A stretch of 64,000 nt of DNA from Tritrichomonas musculus. Its lineage: Eukaryota > Parabasalia > Tritrichomonadida > Tritrichomonadidae. Where the stretch lies: assembly GCA_039105265.1 (NCBI GenBank), contig JAPFFF010000057.1, positions 682,001-746,000 of the forward strand, written 5' to 3'. The notes beneath the pieces are model-generated. The model saw only the letters and a program-made list of their open reading frames with translations. It ran no database searches and had not been told where the DNA came from. Shown here in pieces: positions 23,901 through 35,470 of the stretch; position 1 is the stretch's first letter, and every line of letters starts with the position of its first letter. Both the position numbers and the translations under genes were made by a program.

Positions 23901-26900
23901 AGACCTAACTTATTAAATGCATATGAACTGTTTTGTTTAGCAGATAATTCATAATATTCTTTTGCTTTTAAATAATCTTGTTTAACTCCATATCCTTTTT
24001 CATAAAGAATTCCTAAATTATTTAATGCATCTGAATTATTTCGTTTAGCAGATAATTCATAATATTCTTTTGCTTTTAAATAATCTTGTTTAACTCCATA
24101 TCCTTTTTCATAAAGAATTCCTAAATTATTTAATGCATCTGAATTATTTTGTTTTGCAGATAATTTATAATATTCTTGTGCTTTTAAATAATTTTGTTTA
24201 ACTCCATATCCATTTTTATAAAGATTTCCTAAATTATTTAATGCATCTGAATTGTTTTGTTTAGCAGATAATTCATAATATTTTTTTGCCTTATTGTAAT
24301 TTTGTTTAACTCCATATCCATTTTTATAAAGATTTCCTAAATTATTTAATGCATCTGAATTGTTTTGTTTAGCAGATAATTCATAATACTTTTTTGCTTT
24401 TAAATAGTCATGATGAAGTCCAAAACAAACTTTGTATAATCCAGAAATATTTTGCAAATTTTCATCTTTCATATAATATTTTTCTATATCATAGTTGAAT
24501 AAAATTCCGAAATTCATAAAATTTATTGAATCATTATTCATATTATAAGAATAATTTTTAAATAATTTCGATGATTCAAAATAATCACATGAATTTAATA
24601 ACTTGGTAAGAAATGAATTATGTGGGGATATTTCTAATAAATTGGAATTATCGTTTGAAAGGTTTGAAAATATTGCACGTAAAATACTTAAATCAGTAAA
24701 AGATAAATTATTTTGTTCAATTAATAATCGATAACATTCCTTTGCTTTTATGAAATCTTGTTTAACACCAACCCCATTCTTATATAATATACATAAAAAT
24801 AAAAGTGCTTCGGCTTTCTTATGTTCTGCTGATTGTTTAAAATATTCAAAAGCTTTTTCATAATTTTTATTAACAGCAATTCCATAATAATAATACTTTC
24901 CCAGACTATTTAAGGCATTAGGATTTTTTTGCTTTCCTGATAATTCATAATAAGTTACTGCCTTACTATAATCTTGTTTAACTCCATATCCATAATGATA
25001 AATATTTCCTAAATTAAAAAATGCATCTGAATTTTTTTGTTCTGCTGACATTTCAAAATATTCTTTGGCTTTAAAATAATCTTTCTCGACGCCATAACCT
25101 TTTAAATAAAGTTTTCCTAAATTACAATATGCACATGAACAGCCTTTTTTGGCTGACTGTTCAAAAAATTCTTTGGCTTTCAAATAATCTTGACTCACAC
25201 CATATCCACCAAAATAAATATATCCTAAATTATTTAATGCTTCTGAATTATTTAACTCAGAAGATAATTCATAATATTTTTTAGCTTTTGAATAATTTTG
25301 TTCCACGCCATTTCCTTTGAAATAAAGATTACCTAAATTTAGAAGTGCTCTTGAATTGTTTCGCTTTGCCGAAATTTCATAATATTTTTTAGCTTTCAAA
25401 TAATTTTTATTCATTCCAACTCCATGCTCAAAAAGAGTACCTATTAAATTATAAAGATCAGAATTATCTAAAATATTATTGAATTTCATTAATAAATCAA
25501 AATTAGATTTTTCACATATTTCTTGATTTAAAACATGGAATATAAAATTTTCATAAATAAAATGAAATATTTGAGGCCGATCATCTGACAGTAACAAATT
25601 ATTAATAATAAATGAATCAAGCTCAATGATTAGCAAAGATTTAATTTCTTTGATTGTAAATCTTTCTTCAGCTTTATATTGAACACATTTTTGGTAAATA
25701 GATTCAATTTTTTCGATATTCTCAATGTCATTAGGCAGATGAAGAATATTTCTATATTTAAGATCAGTCATTTCAGATCCATTATTTTCCAGCATATTTT
25801 CTTTAGCATATAAATAATAAATAATTAAGCCAAATGAATAAATATCTGTTGGAAATGATACTTTGCTGCCTTCATACTGCTCTGGTGATGAATAAAGATA
25901 TGAACCAATATTGTTTGTCATTTCTTGCGATTCATCGTTTTCATCAATTGCACGAACTGTCTCAAAATCAGAAATATATGGAATATAATCATGATCAATA
26001 AGTATATTTGATGGTTTTAGATCACGATGTATAAGAGAATTTGAATGAAGATAATCAATACCTTGCAAAATTCTGTTGATTGTTATTAATGAAAATGCTT
26101 CATTCGTTTTTTCGTTATTTTTTTGGATTAATGTTTTAAGTGAACCGTTACTCATAAATTCATAGATAAATCCAATTATTTTACCTTTATTATTCTTTAA
26201 AAAGCCATAAAAAGGAGTCAGGCATCGATGACTGTATTTTTCATTAAAACAAATTTCATGCTCTTTTTCTTTGTTTTGTTGATCTGGAAAAATCAGCTTC
26301 TTCATCATAAAAAGGTATAAAGAGTCTAAATGAATAACCAAAAGCAAAGAAGAATTTTCTTTGCTATATATATTCCTTAAAATAACAAATTCTTTTTCAT
26401 TAAATTCTCTTAGATTCGGTTCATTGTTGTTTTCATTACTTCTTATTTTGTTTTTAATTTTTTCTACATCTTTTGGATCAGAATCAGCAGAATTTATGCA
26501 CCGAATAAACTCAGATTTAATCAAATTTTCTTTATTATTTCCTCTAAAGTTGAAAAATGACGGATCTTTGAAATATTCAGTTGGGAAAAAATATCGACGA
26601 ATTAGAAAGCCAGCTATTGAATAAAATGTATTTTTAAAAAACTCTTTTGTTTTGATTTTACTGCTTAATTTTGAATACAAATTATTGACTTCTTCGCTTG
26701 CTTTTCTTTCTTCGTCATCTACCATTTCGTTTTCAGAAATACCTGAGGTGACATTTATAATGGAAATATGATGATCTTTCAAATTTGAAATTATATTATT
26801 GAACATTGATAGATGAATTTGTTCGACAATTAAGCAGTATCCTTCTACACAAATAACAACATCACATTTTCCTGAATTTATTTCTTTGAGATCAGATAAA

Positions 26901-27127
26901 TAATTGAAGACAATGAACTTAAACGACTTGAGATAATTGAATAGAAACATTTCAAATTGATTTTTATGATTATTTCCGTCGGCTTCGATAATAGTTTCTT
27001 TTGCAGTAAAATATTTTAGATATTTAAAAATAAATTTATTATAAATGGTTTTAATGACTTTATCTTGAACATCATTAATATTTGCATCATACTCTTGTGG
27101 AATATTTTTGAAAGATACTTCCTGCAT
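17943..27127 (-). pseudogene. Giant protein kinase with massive Sel1 repeat array, two lesions
   Basis: The ATG at 27127 opens a frame with an N-terminal domain of unknown function (about 1-240), then a kinase (about 245-505: MKKL lysine near 276, HRDLKPSN at 367-374, DFE at 387-389 in place of DFG, SPE at 414-416). Sel1-type repeats begin near residue 556. The frame stops at 21731, where a GAA codon of the repeat consensus reads TAA. About 100 bp further on, near 21635, one A of a six-A run is missing. Beyond that the same Sel1 protein continues without an ATG to 17943 and ends in a degenerate Sel1 tail closing with INALFYEGLGL. Undamaged, it would be about 3,060 residues. Both lesions lie in one repeat unit, so assembly error is a serious alternative to true pseudogenisation. 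Partners and substrates are unknown. Confidence 0.8.
19490..24420 (-). repeat. 108-bp (36-residue) Sel1 tandem array, about 45 units
   Basis: Nearly identical 108-bp units encode the motif NLGNLYEKGYGVKQDYLKAK followed by EYYELSAKQNNS. Variants alternate between NNSNALNNLG, NSSYAFNKLG and NNSIAFINLG types. A rare SVKQ variant recurs at 20161, 20917 and 22428. The spacings are 756 bp (7 x 108) and 1,511 bp (14 x 108 minus 1), revealing a seven-unit higher-order period and confirming a one-base deletion between the last two. Units become divergent outside this interval on both sides. Confidence 0.93.
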
Positions 27128-27659
27128 TCCGTTTTTATAAAAAAAATAAAAAAATTTATTACTTTTTCAAAAAGTGATTTTTTTTCAGAGTCACGAAAAT
27201 GATGTTTGATAGAAGACATTCAAATTTTTGAAAAGTTATAATATTTCATGACAAATATATTTATATCATAATATAATTATATTTATGATAATATATTTTA
27301 TAATTAAAATATAAATATATATAAACTGCTAATATTACTTAAATTCTTTTTTTATCTATTTAAAATAAAAAGATATTGCATTTTTAATATAATTAAAAAC
27401 ACTTCTTCTTCAATATATATATAAGTAGACTCGAACTCGATTGATGAAAAAGACAAGTTTATTATTCTAAGTTTAAAAGTGTGTGATTAAAAAATCACAG
27501 AAATGTCCATAAGTCTAAAAAGTTGTGATGAAAAAATCATCAAATTATCCGAAAGTCTAAAATGTATATTTCAAAAAGTCATTTTTATTTTCTCAAAGTC
27601 TAAAATCTTTGTGATGATCACATTATTACATCTATATTCCTCTTTTTTTTGATGTCCGC

Positions 27660-27860
27660 TCATAAAAAAATGTTATCTTTAGAGGAAATACCAAAAAATA
27701 ACTTCATTTGGCCAGCATCTTCGAATTCATGTGGCATAAACGTTAGATGTATAGACATTTCATTGATTAATATATTTTCAAATTCGTCGGTTTTAAAAGT
27801 ATCAAAAAAAGAAATAATTAGGCTTGTTATATCTCGATAATCGATATCAATTATCAGTAC
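27660..27860 (-). other. Coding-like fragment of unknown origin
   Basis: A minus-strand frame reads with balanced amino-acid use (DTFKTDEFENILINEMSIHL, then TFMPHEFEDAGQMKLFFG) and ends at a TAA at 27660. Upstream it runs into a dispersed repeat, so the true start is missing. Family not recognised. It may be a gene remnant or chance. Confidence 0.3.
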
Positions 27861-27905
27861 GTTTTTTGATATTGATAACAAAGTTATTAATTTGATAATC
27901 GATAA
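27815..27905 (+). repeat. Diverged copy of ATCGAT/CTCGAGA dispersed repeat
   Basis: The segment beginning TTGTTATATCTCGATAATCG and continuing through TTTTTTGATATTGATAAC resembles the better-preserved copies at 38885-39045 and, reversed, 54110-54285. Similarity is patchy. Confidence 0.4.
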
Positions 27906-28593
27906 CGATATTAAATATCGAAAGTATTCATCTATCGAATGAAGAGGCAGCCTGGGGCTTGCTCTAATAAGATATTAAATCTTGTTGCTTCGTCATCAAA
28001 AAATACGATATATTGTTCATTGATCATTTGTTGATTTTGGTTATTAGGGCTTTGCCATTATAGAAAGTAATTTTTTTATGCAATCATGTTATTTTTTTTT
28101 AAAATATATATATTTTATTTTAACCTTTATTGAGAAAGCTTAACCTTGAACAATCTAAATCTAAGCCAAAAAATGTATTTTTTGTAGTCCGATTATTTCT
28201 TTTCTAAGACATTCAAAAACACTTATAATTAACTCGTTTTTTAATAAAAAATATGATCTAACATTTAAAGCCAAATCAAAAACGATAAGACATATTTTCA
28301 ATGGTTTATAAAAAAGTGTTTATTTAAATTAGACCAATTTTTTTTTTGCCTCAAATGCCTTGATATATACTATTACCCTGTGAATGAGTATATCCAAGAT
28401 CTAGTGAAAATTCATGTTTACTTATCAATGATAAATGCTCTGCGTATTTTTTGGAGGTTATAAAAAAATTCTTCTTTCAAAAAGTGCAAATTTCAATCAA
28501 CTGTTTTTTATAAACTATTGAAAAGAATATAAAGTTTAATCTAACAAAAAAAAATCCTCAAACTTGTCCATCTTATTTCAAATTGTAACTTTT

Positions 28594-29698
28594 TCATTTT
28601 TCTTTTTCATAATCTTTTGTCAATTTCTTTCCTAAGAAATCTAAAAACGCATCTACGTCATTTTTATTCTGGCAAAAGCCCAATAAGTGCTTTCCATCTT
28701 CATTAGGCATAAAAGTTGAAAAAGCAGCCCATTCATGAACCATCAACGTTCCATTAACGTAATAAATCGGTGACTGTCCATTTCCAAACGCAGCCTCATG
28801 AACCGTCAAAGGATCATGCGGGCATTGGCCATTTTGACCATCTCTACTTTTGAACCATTCCTCCATAATAAGTCCCACAACCTCATATGGGTCTTCATCG
28901 AGCAGTCCTCTTTCTCTTGCTTCCTTTGCTCTATCATGAAAGTATTGAATTGGATGTCCTTCCAGCCAAAAGCACGATGTTGCTGAATGACACAAAACTT
29001 TAATTGGAATCTCAGAATGGTTAAAAACGTAAACAGAAGCAAGAGTGTCACTAGAAAAATTGTGATTAGGGAAAAGATGAATCAAATTACCTTCACTCAC
29101 AAACTTTAAAACAGATTCATCGTCATATGGAAGTTTTTCTGTCATTTCTTTGGCATTTTTCAGATACTTCTTCCAAGCGTTTTTATCAGTTGAATAAGAA
29201 CCAACCATATGAGACGATGATTGAGTGATAAAACTTCCTCCTCCCATTACAACAATCTCCTTTATCTTGGGAATGATCTCAGGATGGGTCTTGAATGAAA
29301 GTGCAATGTTTGTCATAATTCCAATTGATATGATTTTCACTGTTCCACATGGATTTGAATTAATTGTATCTGCAATGAAATTGGCAGCTGCCATTTGATC
29401 ATTTTCTTCCCAATTTTTGGATTCTAAATAGTTATCTATTTCATCCTTCGTCAAAAATGGAAATCCTTCGTTTCCGTTGATAAAGAGTTCGCAATGAGAG
29501 CCAAGTTGAAAATTGGCACCTGAAATAATTGGAATAGGTTTTTGACCTGAATTTTTTTTAATGTATGAATCTACTATTTTATGAGCTATGAAACTACGAA
29601 GACTTGTAGGTCCATAGTTAGTGGTGATTCCTAATATTTCTAAGTTTTCTAAATTTAATGCATATAGCAAAGCTAATGTATCATCAAAATCAGACCAT
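28594..29698 (-). pseudogene. Inosine-uridine preferring nucleoside hydrolase, broken start
   Basis: The frame encodes an IUNH-family enzyme, which hydrolyses nucleosides to base plus ribose. That is a central salvage step in purine-auxotrophic parasites. Seen: SDFDDTLALLYALN (29694-29653), matching the calcium-binding DxDxxDD motif; ISIGIMTNIALSF; VVMGGGSF; and a C-terminal CPHDPLTV with the conserved metal Asp. The only ATG near the expected start (29698-29696) is one base out of frame with the DFDD motif, and the DFDD frame has a TAA just upstream. The start therefore appears damaged, mis-sequenced or differently placed. In-frame non-ATG codons such as TTG at 29670 would lose the motif. 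Length of about 365 residues is slightly above the usual 310-330. Confidence 0.8.
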
Positions 29699-29801
29699 TA
29701 ATTGAATTTTAAAACCTATTTTAAAATTCAATTTTTTCCATATATTATTTTAGCAAAAAGTATTATTCAAACAAGAATATATATAAAATTCTCATTTCAT
29801 T

Positions 29802-30060
29802 TCAAACAAAGATAATTTTAGGGAAAAATGAAGGATGATCATGTAAATCTTGTGACCAACAAAAATCAATGAGACTTTGTAATTCTTCAGAGATTCCTTC
29901 TGAAAATGGAGATCTTTCATTCTTCTTGAGTTTACATTTAATTTCATCTTTATTCAAACCTCCAAATGGGGGTTTTCCAACCAACAACTCATACAAAATT
30001 CAGTGAAGTTACAAGGCATCGACATGCTAGTCATATTACTCATCAGCAATCAATTCTGTT
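29802..30060 (-). pseudogene. Decayed protein kinase C-lobe fragment
   Basis: The open part reads YELLVGKPPFGG and later LIDFCWSQDLHDHPSF, kinase subdomains X-XI ending with the R/HP.F motif. Upstream in the same frame is HVDA...ILYELL (the D-V-D-x-Y-S-F region) punctuated by several stops. No ATP-binding or catalytic part is present. It is a dead 3' remnant of a host kinase next to the damaged nucleoside hydrolase. Confidence 0.7.
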
Positions 30061-30440
30061 ACATTGAAATATGAGGATAAAATGATTCGTTATTTTATGA
30101 TTGAATGATTTATCAATCCAAACTGTCGCACAGCTTAAAAAAAGATGTATGACATTTAAGGAATGTAAAATGCTATGATAAAACGATAGCCTTACTTCAA
30201 TTTATTTAATTCTTAAATAAAAGAAGAATTATGACAAACATTGCACTTACTTCAATTTATCGTTTTATCAAAAAAATTAAAGATTCATTTAAAGTGATTA
30301 AAATACAATTTTGAATGTTTTTTCTATTTTCTTCTTTTCAAAAACATCTTGAAGTCTTTCACCACTCCTGCTGGCACCAATTGAATGGGGTAGAGGTGAT
30401 TAAACTGCATCTATAAACGTTTTAATACATCACTAAGATT
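30061..30440. other. Short spacer before the duplicated segment
   Basis: No gene seen. It ends where homology to the 58.9-63.8 kb inverted duplicate begins. Confidence 0.5.
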
Positions 30441-30605
30441 TATAAAATTAAATAATAATATTCATATCACTTAGTATCAATTAACAATTATTTTTGAGAG
30501 TAAAAACATAATAACATCAAGAAATGCTGTTTATTTATTAAAAGTTCATTAGAGTAAATAAAAACTAAATTAAATCAAATTAAATGATTGTCAAAAAAAT
30601 TAAAG

Positions 30606-30659
30606 ATTCATAAGAGTAAGTAAATTCATAAGAGTAAGTAAACTCATAAGAGTAAGTAA
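30606..30659. repeat. 18-bp tandem repeat, three copies
   Basis: Three copies of ATTCATAAGAGTAAGTAA (last slightly changed). The partner copy near 61870-61895 has a single unit, so this is a copy-number change since duplication. Confidence 0.85.
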
Positions 30660-30664
30660 ATTAA

Positions 30665-30699
<35 letters not shown>

Positions 30700-30815
30700 G
30701 TTGTTTGCTCGTGTGTGGATTAATTAGCATAATTTTAAGCTGGTTTGACGGTTTAAATTGGCTTTTTGATGACTGGTTTTGCTGTCGGTTTCCGATTGCT
30801 GAGAGGAGGCAATTT

Positions 30816-33382
30816 TTATTTTTGTTGTGCTGGTTCTTTCACTGGCATCGTTTTACTTTGCTTATGTAATGCACGGAAACGGTTAAGTGTCCTGAAACGA
30901 GAAAGAACAATTTCATAGTCAACTCCTTCCGCCATCTTGAATCGGTGGGCGTACATTTCTGAAACAATATCTGAAAATGAGGGACGTTTCTTTGCTTCAA
31001 ATGACATGCACTTCTTGATCAGCGAGATCGTGAACGATGAGATTGATGGCGATGCTTCTGGGAATTTGATCGGCTTGTTGTTCAGTTTGTCTTTCAAGTT
31101 TTGTTTTGGAAAACGACGAGTGAAAAGGACGAAAAGGAGAACGCCAAATGAGTAAACGTCCGTCTTGTTGTCGTATTCTTCTTCATTCGACATCTCCGGC
31201 GACATGTATGCAAGGGTGCCGATGCCTTTCGTCATCGATGTCATCGTGCTCTTCATCGCATCAACGTGCGCAAGTCCAAAGTCAATCAGCTGCGCCTCGA
31301 AGATGTAGTTCACCATAACGTTCTCAAGTTTCAGGTCGCGGTGAATCATTCCGTGCTCGTGGATGTGAAGCATGCCAAAGACAATTTCAACCACAAGTTT
31401 CGCTTTCAGCGTGTTGTTCAGAATGTCGCGTTCAAGGCACTCGCGAAGGTTCATCAGGTGGAACTTCAGGAAGATCGCTATCGTAGTCTTGCTTTTGTCT
31501 TTATTGGTCGATCCTGAATCAAACTTGCTCTTGATTTCAATCTCGTCTTCTTCTTCATTTGTGTCTTCATCGTCGTCATTCAGTTTTTCTTGTGGATTCA
31601 AACCGACGCACTTGCAGATGCTTGGGTGATTCATGCCGGCAAGAACTTCGAATTCTTTGTAAATGTTTCGAAAATCATTGAATGTCGTTCGACCTTCTTC
31701 CGCTTTCAGGACTTTCTTGCAAAGTTCTTCGTCACGTCGTTCGTCAATCACTTTGTACGTAACTGATGTCGCTCCTTCCCCAATCTGGCAAATCACTCGT
31801 TGATGTGACTCTTCTTCTTCATCAATGAAAATGCTCTTCCCTCCTCTCCCTCTCACTATCTTTTCTGATTCTGAATCAATCTCTTCATATTCTTCTTCTT
31901 TCATCTCTGATTCAACTTCTTCATCACTCTTTTCACATTTCATGTCGAATGGAAAAACTTCCTCGTACTTGCCAAGTCGAGACTCAAGAAAACGAATTCG
32001 CTTCATGCATCTAGAAATTATGTCTGAATACTCTTGCTCTTGATCGATGATTTCTCAATTGAAAATTCTTCTTCTTTCTCAATTTTCGTATTCTTAATTT
32101 CCTGATAAACTTTTTCTGATGACGTATAAACTTTTTGATTGCTCGTCTCATTCGATTCAATGAATTCAATTTTAGACTTAATTTTTGAAAATTCTTCTCC
32201 AACGAGTTCTGCTCCTCGTCTGATCTTCACTTTCGATCCTTCTGGAAGAAGTTCCATTGAATTTTTATCAAATTCCAGCTTTTTTGCATTTGGAAATGAG
32301 AGAGCCATGCCTTCACTGCAACATTGGAAATTGTAGGCATCAATCTTTACATAGTCTCCAAGAAATTCAACTGATTCAAGATTATGATTACAGTTAATAC
32401 TTCTTTCATTTACGTACTTCACTGATGGAGGAAAAACAATCGATTTAAGAGAATGGTTGACTGAAATTGCTTCTTTACAAATAGTCTCGAGTGAAGATCC
32501 TCCTTCGAATGCCATCGTTGTCAATTTTCTGCAATAATAAAATGCATATGTATTGATCACTTTGATGCTGGATGGAATTTTGACGTTTTCTGCATCACGA
32601 CGACAAAAAATTAGAGCATCGAAGCCTTTGAGTGATCTGTCACTTTTGGTAACAAAAAGAGTTTCGTCAATCACTGAAAAAAGTTTGTTTTTCTCTGAAA
32701 TTTCGATTTCTTTAAGATTCTCAGTAATATGAAAAACATCACAATGGATGTATTCGAGAGTTTCTGGCAAAACTAATTTTGAAATCGTCGATTGAAAGAA
32801 TGATAAACTTTCGATGCGTTTGAGATTTGATTTCGTTGGTGAAATGACTGACTGCAATTTTGGATGAAAGCTAAATGAGCAATTGTGAATGATTTTGATT
32901 TGTGGAGGAATCACTGCTTCTTCGATGTCGTAACGAGCATAATAAAGAATGTCAAATACGTCACTCCTTGCATCACTCTTGCCAACTAAATATTTATTAT
33001 CAACGTATGAAAATAGTTCGTTTTTTCGTGAAACTTCGATGTCAATTAAATCTCTTACGCAATAACACCACTGGTCACTAAGTTTCTTAAGTTTTGGTGG
33101 AATTTGAAGTTTCTTGAATGAAGCAAAAAAAAATGCTGAACCTTCAAATGATTCGACTTCAGAGTCTTCTGCAAATATAAGCGAATCAAATTTGACATCA
33201 TAAAATGCATTATATCCAATAGTTATGATCTTGCATTTTTTTTTTTTTTTTTTTTCGGAAATCGCATATCGAGGAACAATCACTGTTCCTGTAACGTTTG
33301 GTGATTCAATTACTTTCGCTGTAAGTTCTTTGGGATTTATTTTAACTCGAAGACGATTTTCAAGTTCAAGTTCTTCACTCAT
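30816..33382 (-). pseudogene. LRR (BspA-type) protein kinase, broken copy
   Basis: The ATG at 33382 starts the same protein as the intact gene at 59138-61777: LRR_5/BspA-like repeats, then an acidic linker and a protein kinase with HRDLKLEN, DFG and SPE. At about 32030-32045 a 10-bp copy of a short direct repeat (GAGCAAGAGT region) is missing compared with the intact copy. This shifts the frame and separates the LRR half (32018-33382) from the kinase half (30816-32006). A second lesion, TCA to TAA, removes the last 19 or so residues. A longer lysine run near residue 50 is in frame. Two independent inactivating changes argue for true pseudogenisation. A kinase-only product from an internal ATG cannot be excluded. 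Confidence 0.88.
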
Positions 33383-33526
33383 TGTTTTATATTTTCAATT
33401 TTTCAATGTTTCAGATAAAGGTAAGCCAGTAGGATGACTGATTCTATGTGATTTATCAAATAATTTCTATGAATAAATGGTTATTTAAAATGATTTAAAA
33501 ATATAATTATCTCCAAGAAAAAAAAT

Positions 33527-35013
33527 AAGGATGTCGATTTGGGCAATTTGATTTTTTTTTGGGCAAACGGTTTTGGGCAGAGAGTTTCATAAAAAAAATT
33601 GGGCGAGCTGGGGTATAAAAAAAAAAAGCATAATTCGAAAAATCGAACCCGGCACTTCTCAATTTTCGCAAACACTAGAATCAATCAATCAATCTCAATC
33701 CAAAATTTGGAATGAATTTCCCAAAAACGAGATTGGTCAGCTTTGTTCGAGTTTTAATTCTCTCTTACAAACTTGTATCAATTCAAATTGAGATTTAATA
33801 TCAGAGATTTTAAGATGTTCAATTGAAAGCGATTTATCAGTCGTTTTAAACAGATGATTTGCTTACAACTGATTAATTAAATCATCGATATGATCCAACA
33901 ATCAATGATCAGCCGATAAGTTAACTGACAAGAAGGCAGCATACAATTGATGAATTTTACTTTTAATTATAAAAAAAAGTGAAAAAATAGCATGTAAAGA
34001 GATGACAAAAACGTTTGTTAGCAAACTGGAATCCTAGATATTTAAAAAACAGCGATTCTATCTTCTCAGAAAATACCAACTTTTTCAATTTTTTTATAAA
34101 AAATAAACTACCTTTTTCATGATATAAAAAATAACTTTTTGATGGAATTGAATAATAAGAAATATTTTGAGAGGAAAAATTCACTTATTTCTGAGACTTG
34201 AAAAAATAAACTAAGTTTTTAAATTCTCGCGTTCGATAAGAAATTTTTTTGTAATATCTCAATTAATATATGACAAAAAATTAATTTTATTATAAATATA
34301 GCATTTATATATTAATTAGTATATAGAAAGCTAAACAAATAATAAAAAATATTTTTAATTATTAAGATATTATAATTTTAAATTGAATGTTTAGAGAAAA
34401 ATTAAAAACAACGATTAAAAAACTCAGAAAAAATATTTGTATGAAATTAAAGCACAATTCAAATGCTGAATATATCAATATTTCCTTATCTTACTTTCAA
34501 AATGCATAAAATTTTCATTATTTATTATATATTTAAAATAAAACATTTATATAACCAAAAAAAGTATAATAAGACATTTTACATTATTTCCCAAAAACCG
34601 TTTGCCCAAGAATGGGCAGACACTTTTTGGGCAAATAAACCTTAGAAATTAAATGTAAACTACACAATTTTGGGCAGTTTGGGCTTTGGGCAATGGGCAC
34701 ATAAACCATAGAAAATTCTGAGAAAAATCGGTTATTGCCCAAAGCACCAACATGTTTTGAATTTTTTTTATTAATTCAATTTTTTATAACTTTTTCAAAA
34801 CTATATATATTTAAACAATCAAATAATTAAATAAAAATATTATTAGCAATACTCAAAAAGTTTACAATTAATATCAAAAAAATTGATTTATTATAATGAA
34901 TATTTTGCATGAGTTTATTCAATTTTGTATTTTAATAATTTCCCACTTACCCAAATATAAAAAGGCAATGGGTTGGGCTGCCCAAAGCCAAATTGCCCAA
35001 AACCGACATCCTT
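33527..35013. mobile_element. 1,487-bp TIR element with 9-bp target duplication
   Basis: Ends are AAGGATGTCGATTTGGGCAA on the left and the inverse of AAGGATGTCGGTTTTGGGCA on the right. The flanks are AAAAAAAAT at 33518-33526 and again at 35014-35022. The homologous site near 59020-59035 in the duplicate segment is empty, with a single copy of the target, which fixes the boundaries. TTGGGCA words are repeated in both subterminal regions, as expected of transposase-binding sites. No transposase is encoded, so it is non-autonomous. A 9-bp duplication suggests a Mutator-like (MULE) source, a group known in Trichomonas. The family assignment is inference. Confidence 0.88.
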
Positions 35014-35088
35014 AAAAAAAATGATTTTTTAATTTATTTAAAAATTATAATAAGTTTTATCAAAATTAATTATTTATTTTATATTTTC

Positions 35089-35470
35089 ATAATTCAATAT
35101 TTCAATAGGATTCGTTATGAATTATTTTCCTTTCATATTTCATTCTATATTCATAATTCATTTATCAAAATATATTTTTAATAATATAATAATACATTAT
35201 TAATTATATTTAAAATCATAAATAGATAATAAAATGAATATGATAAGATAATACTAAAATAATTTTCAATCAAAAATTTTATAAATTTTGTTTATAATTA
35301 TTAAAATATCTCATATTCATAAATTTAAATTAAATTTATTTTTGAATTTTAATATCATATAAATGATTCTATTTCTATTGGTATACATTTCGATTTTTTT
35401 CATATTTCAAATTAAAAAAGTTTTTATTATTTATTAAAATAAGAATAGTTGATATACTGTAACGCTATCA
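35089..35470. other. A+T-rich spacer
   Basis: Begins where homology to the 58.9 kb duplicate ends. No gene or repeat recognised. Confidence 0.5.

Larger units (their letters stand above)
27128..28593. other. Intergenic region with relic pieces
   Basis: A+T-rich sequence between the giant kinase gene and the nucleoside hydrolase. It contains a short coding-like fragment (27660-27860) and a diverged copy of a dispersed repeat (27815-27905), described separately. The rest shows nothing recognisable. Confidence 0.55.
30440..35088 (-). repeat. Inverted duplicate of LRR-kinase segment, copy 1 (broken)
   Basis: This segment is homologous, in opposite orientation, to 58945-63790. Homology covers the gene, its 5' flank (33383-33526 and 35014-35088, split by a 1,487-bp insertion) and its 3' flank (30440-30815, including a poly-T of about 30 at 30669-30698). 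Divergence in coding parts is low, so the duplication is recent relative to the decay of neighbouring genes. Confidence 0.9.

Noticed and set aside
33625-33720. tRNA-like B-box (GGGTTCGATTTTTCGA on the minus strand) followed by a T-run inside the 33.5-kb element
   Set aside because: The T-stem and acceptor do not pair and no convincing A-box was found. Treated as chance or a very degraded Pol III-like piece.
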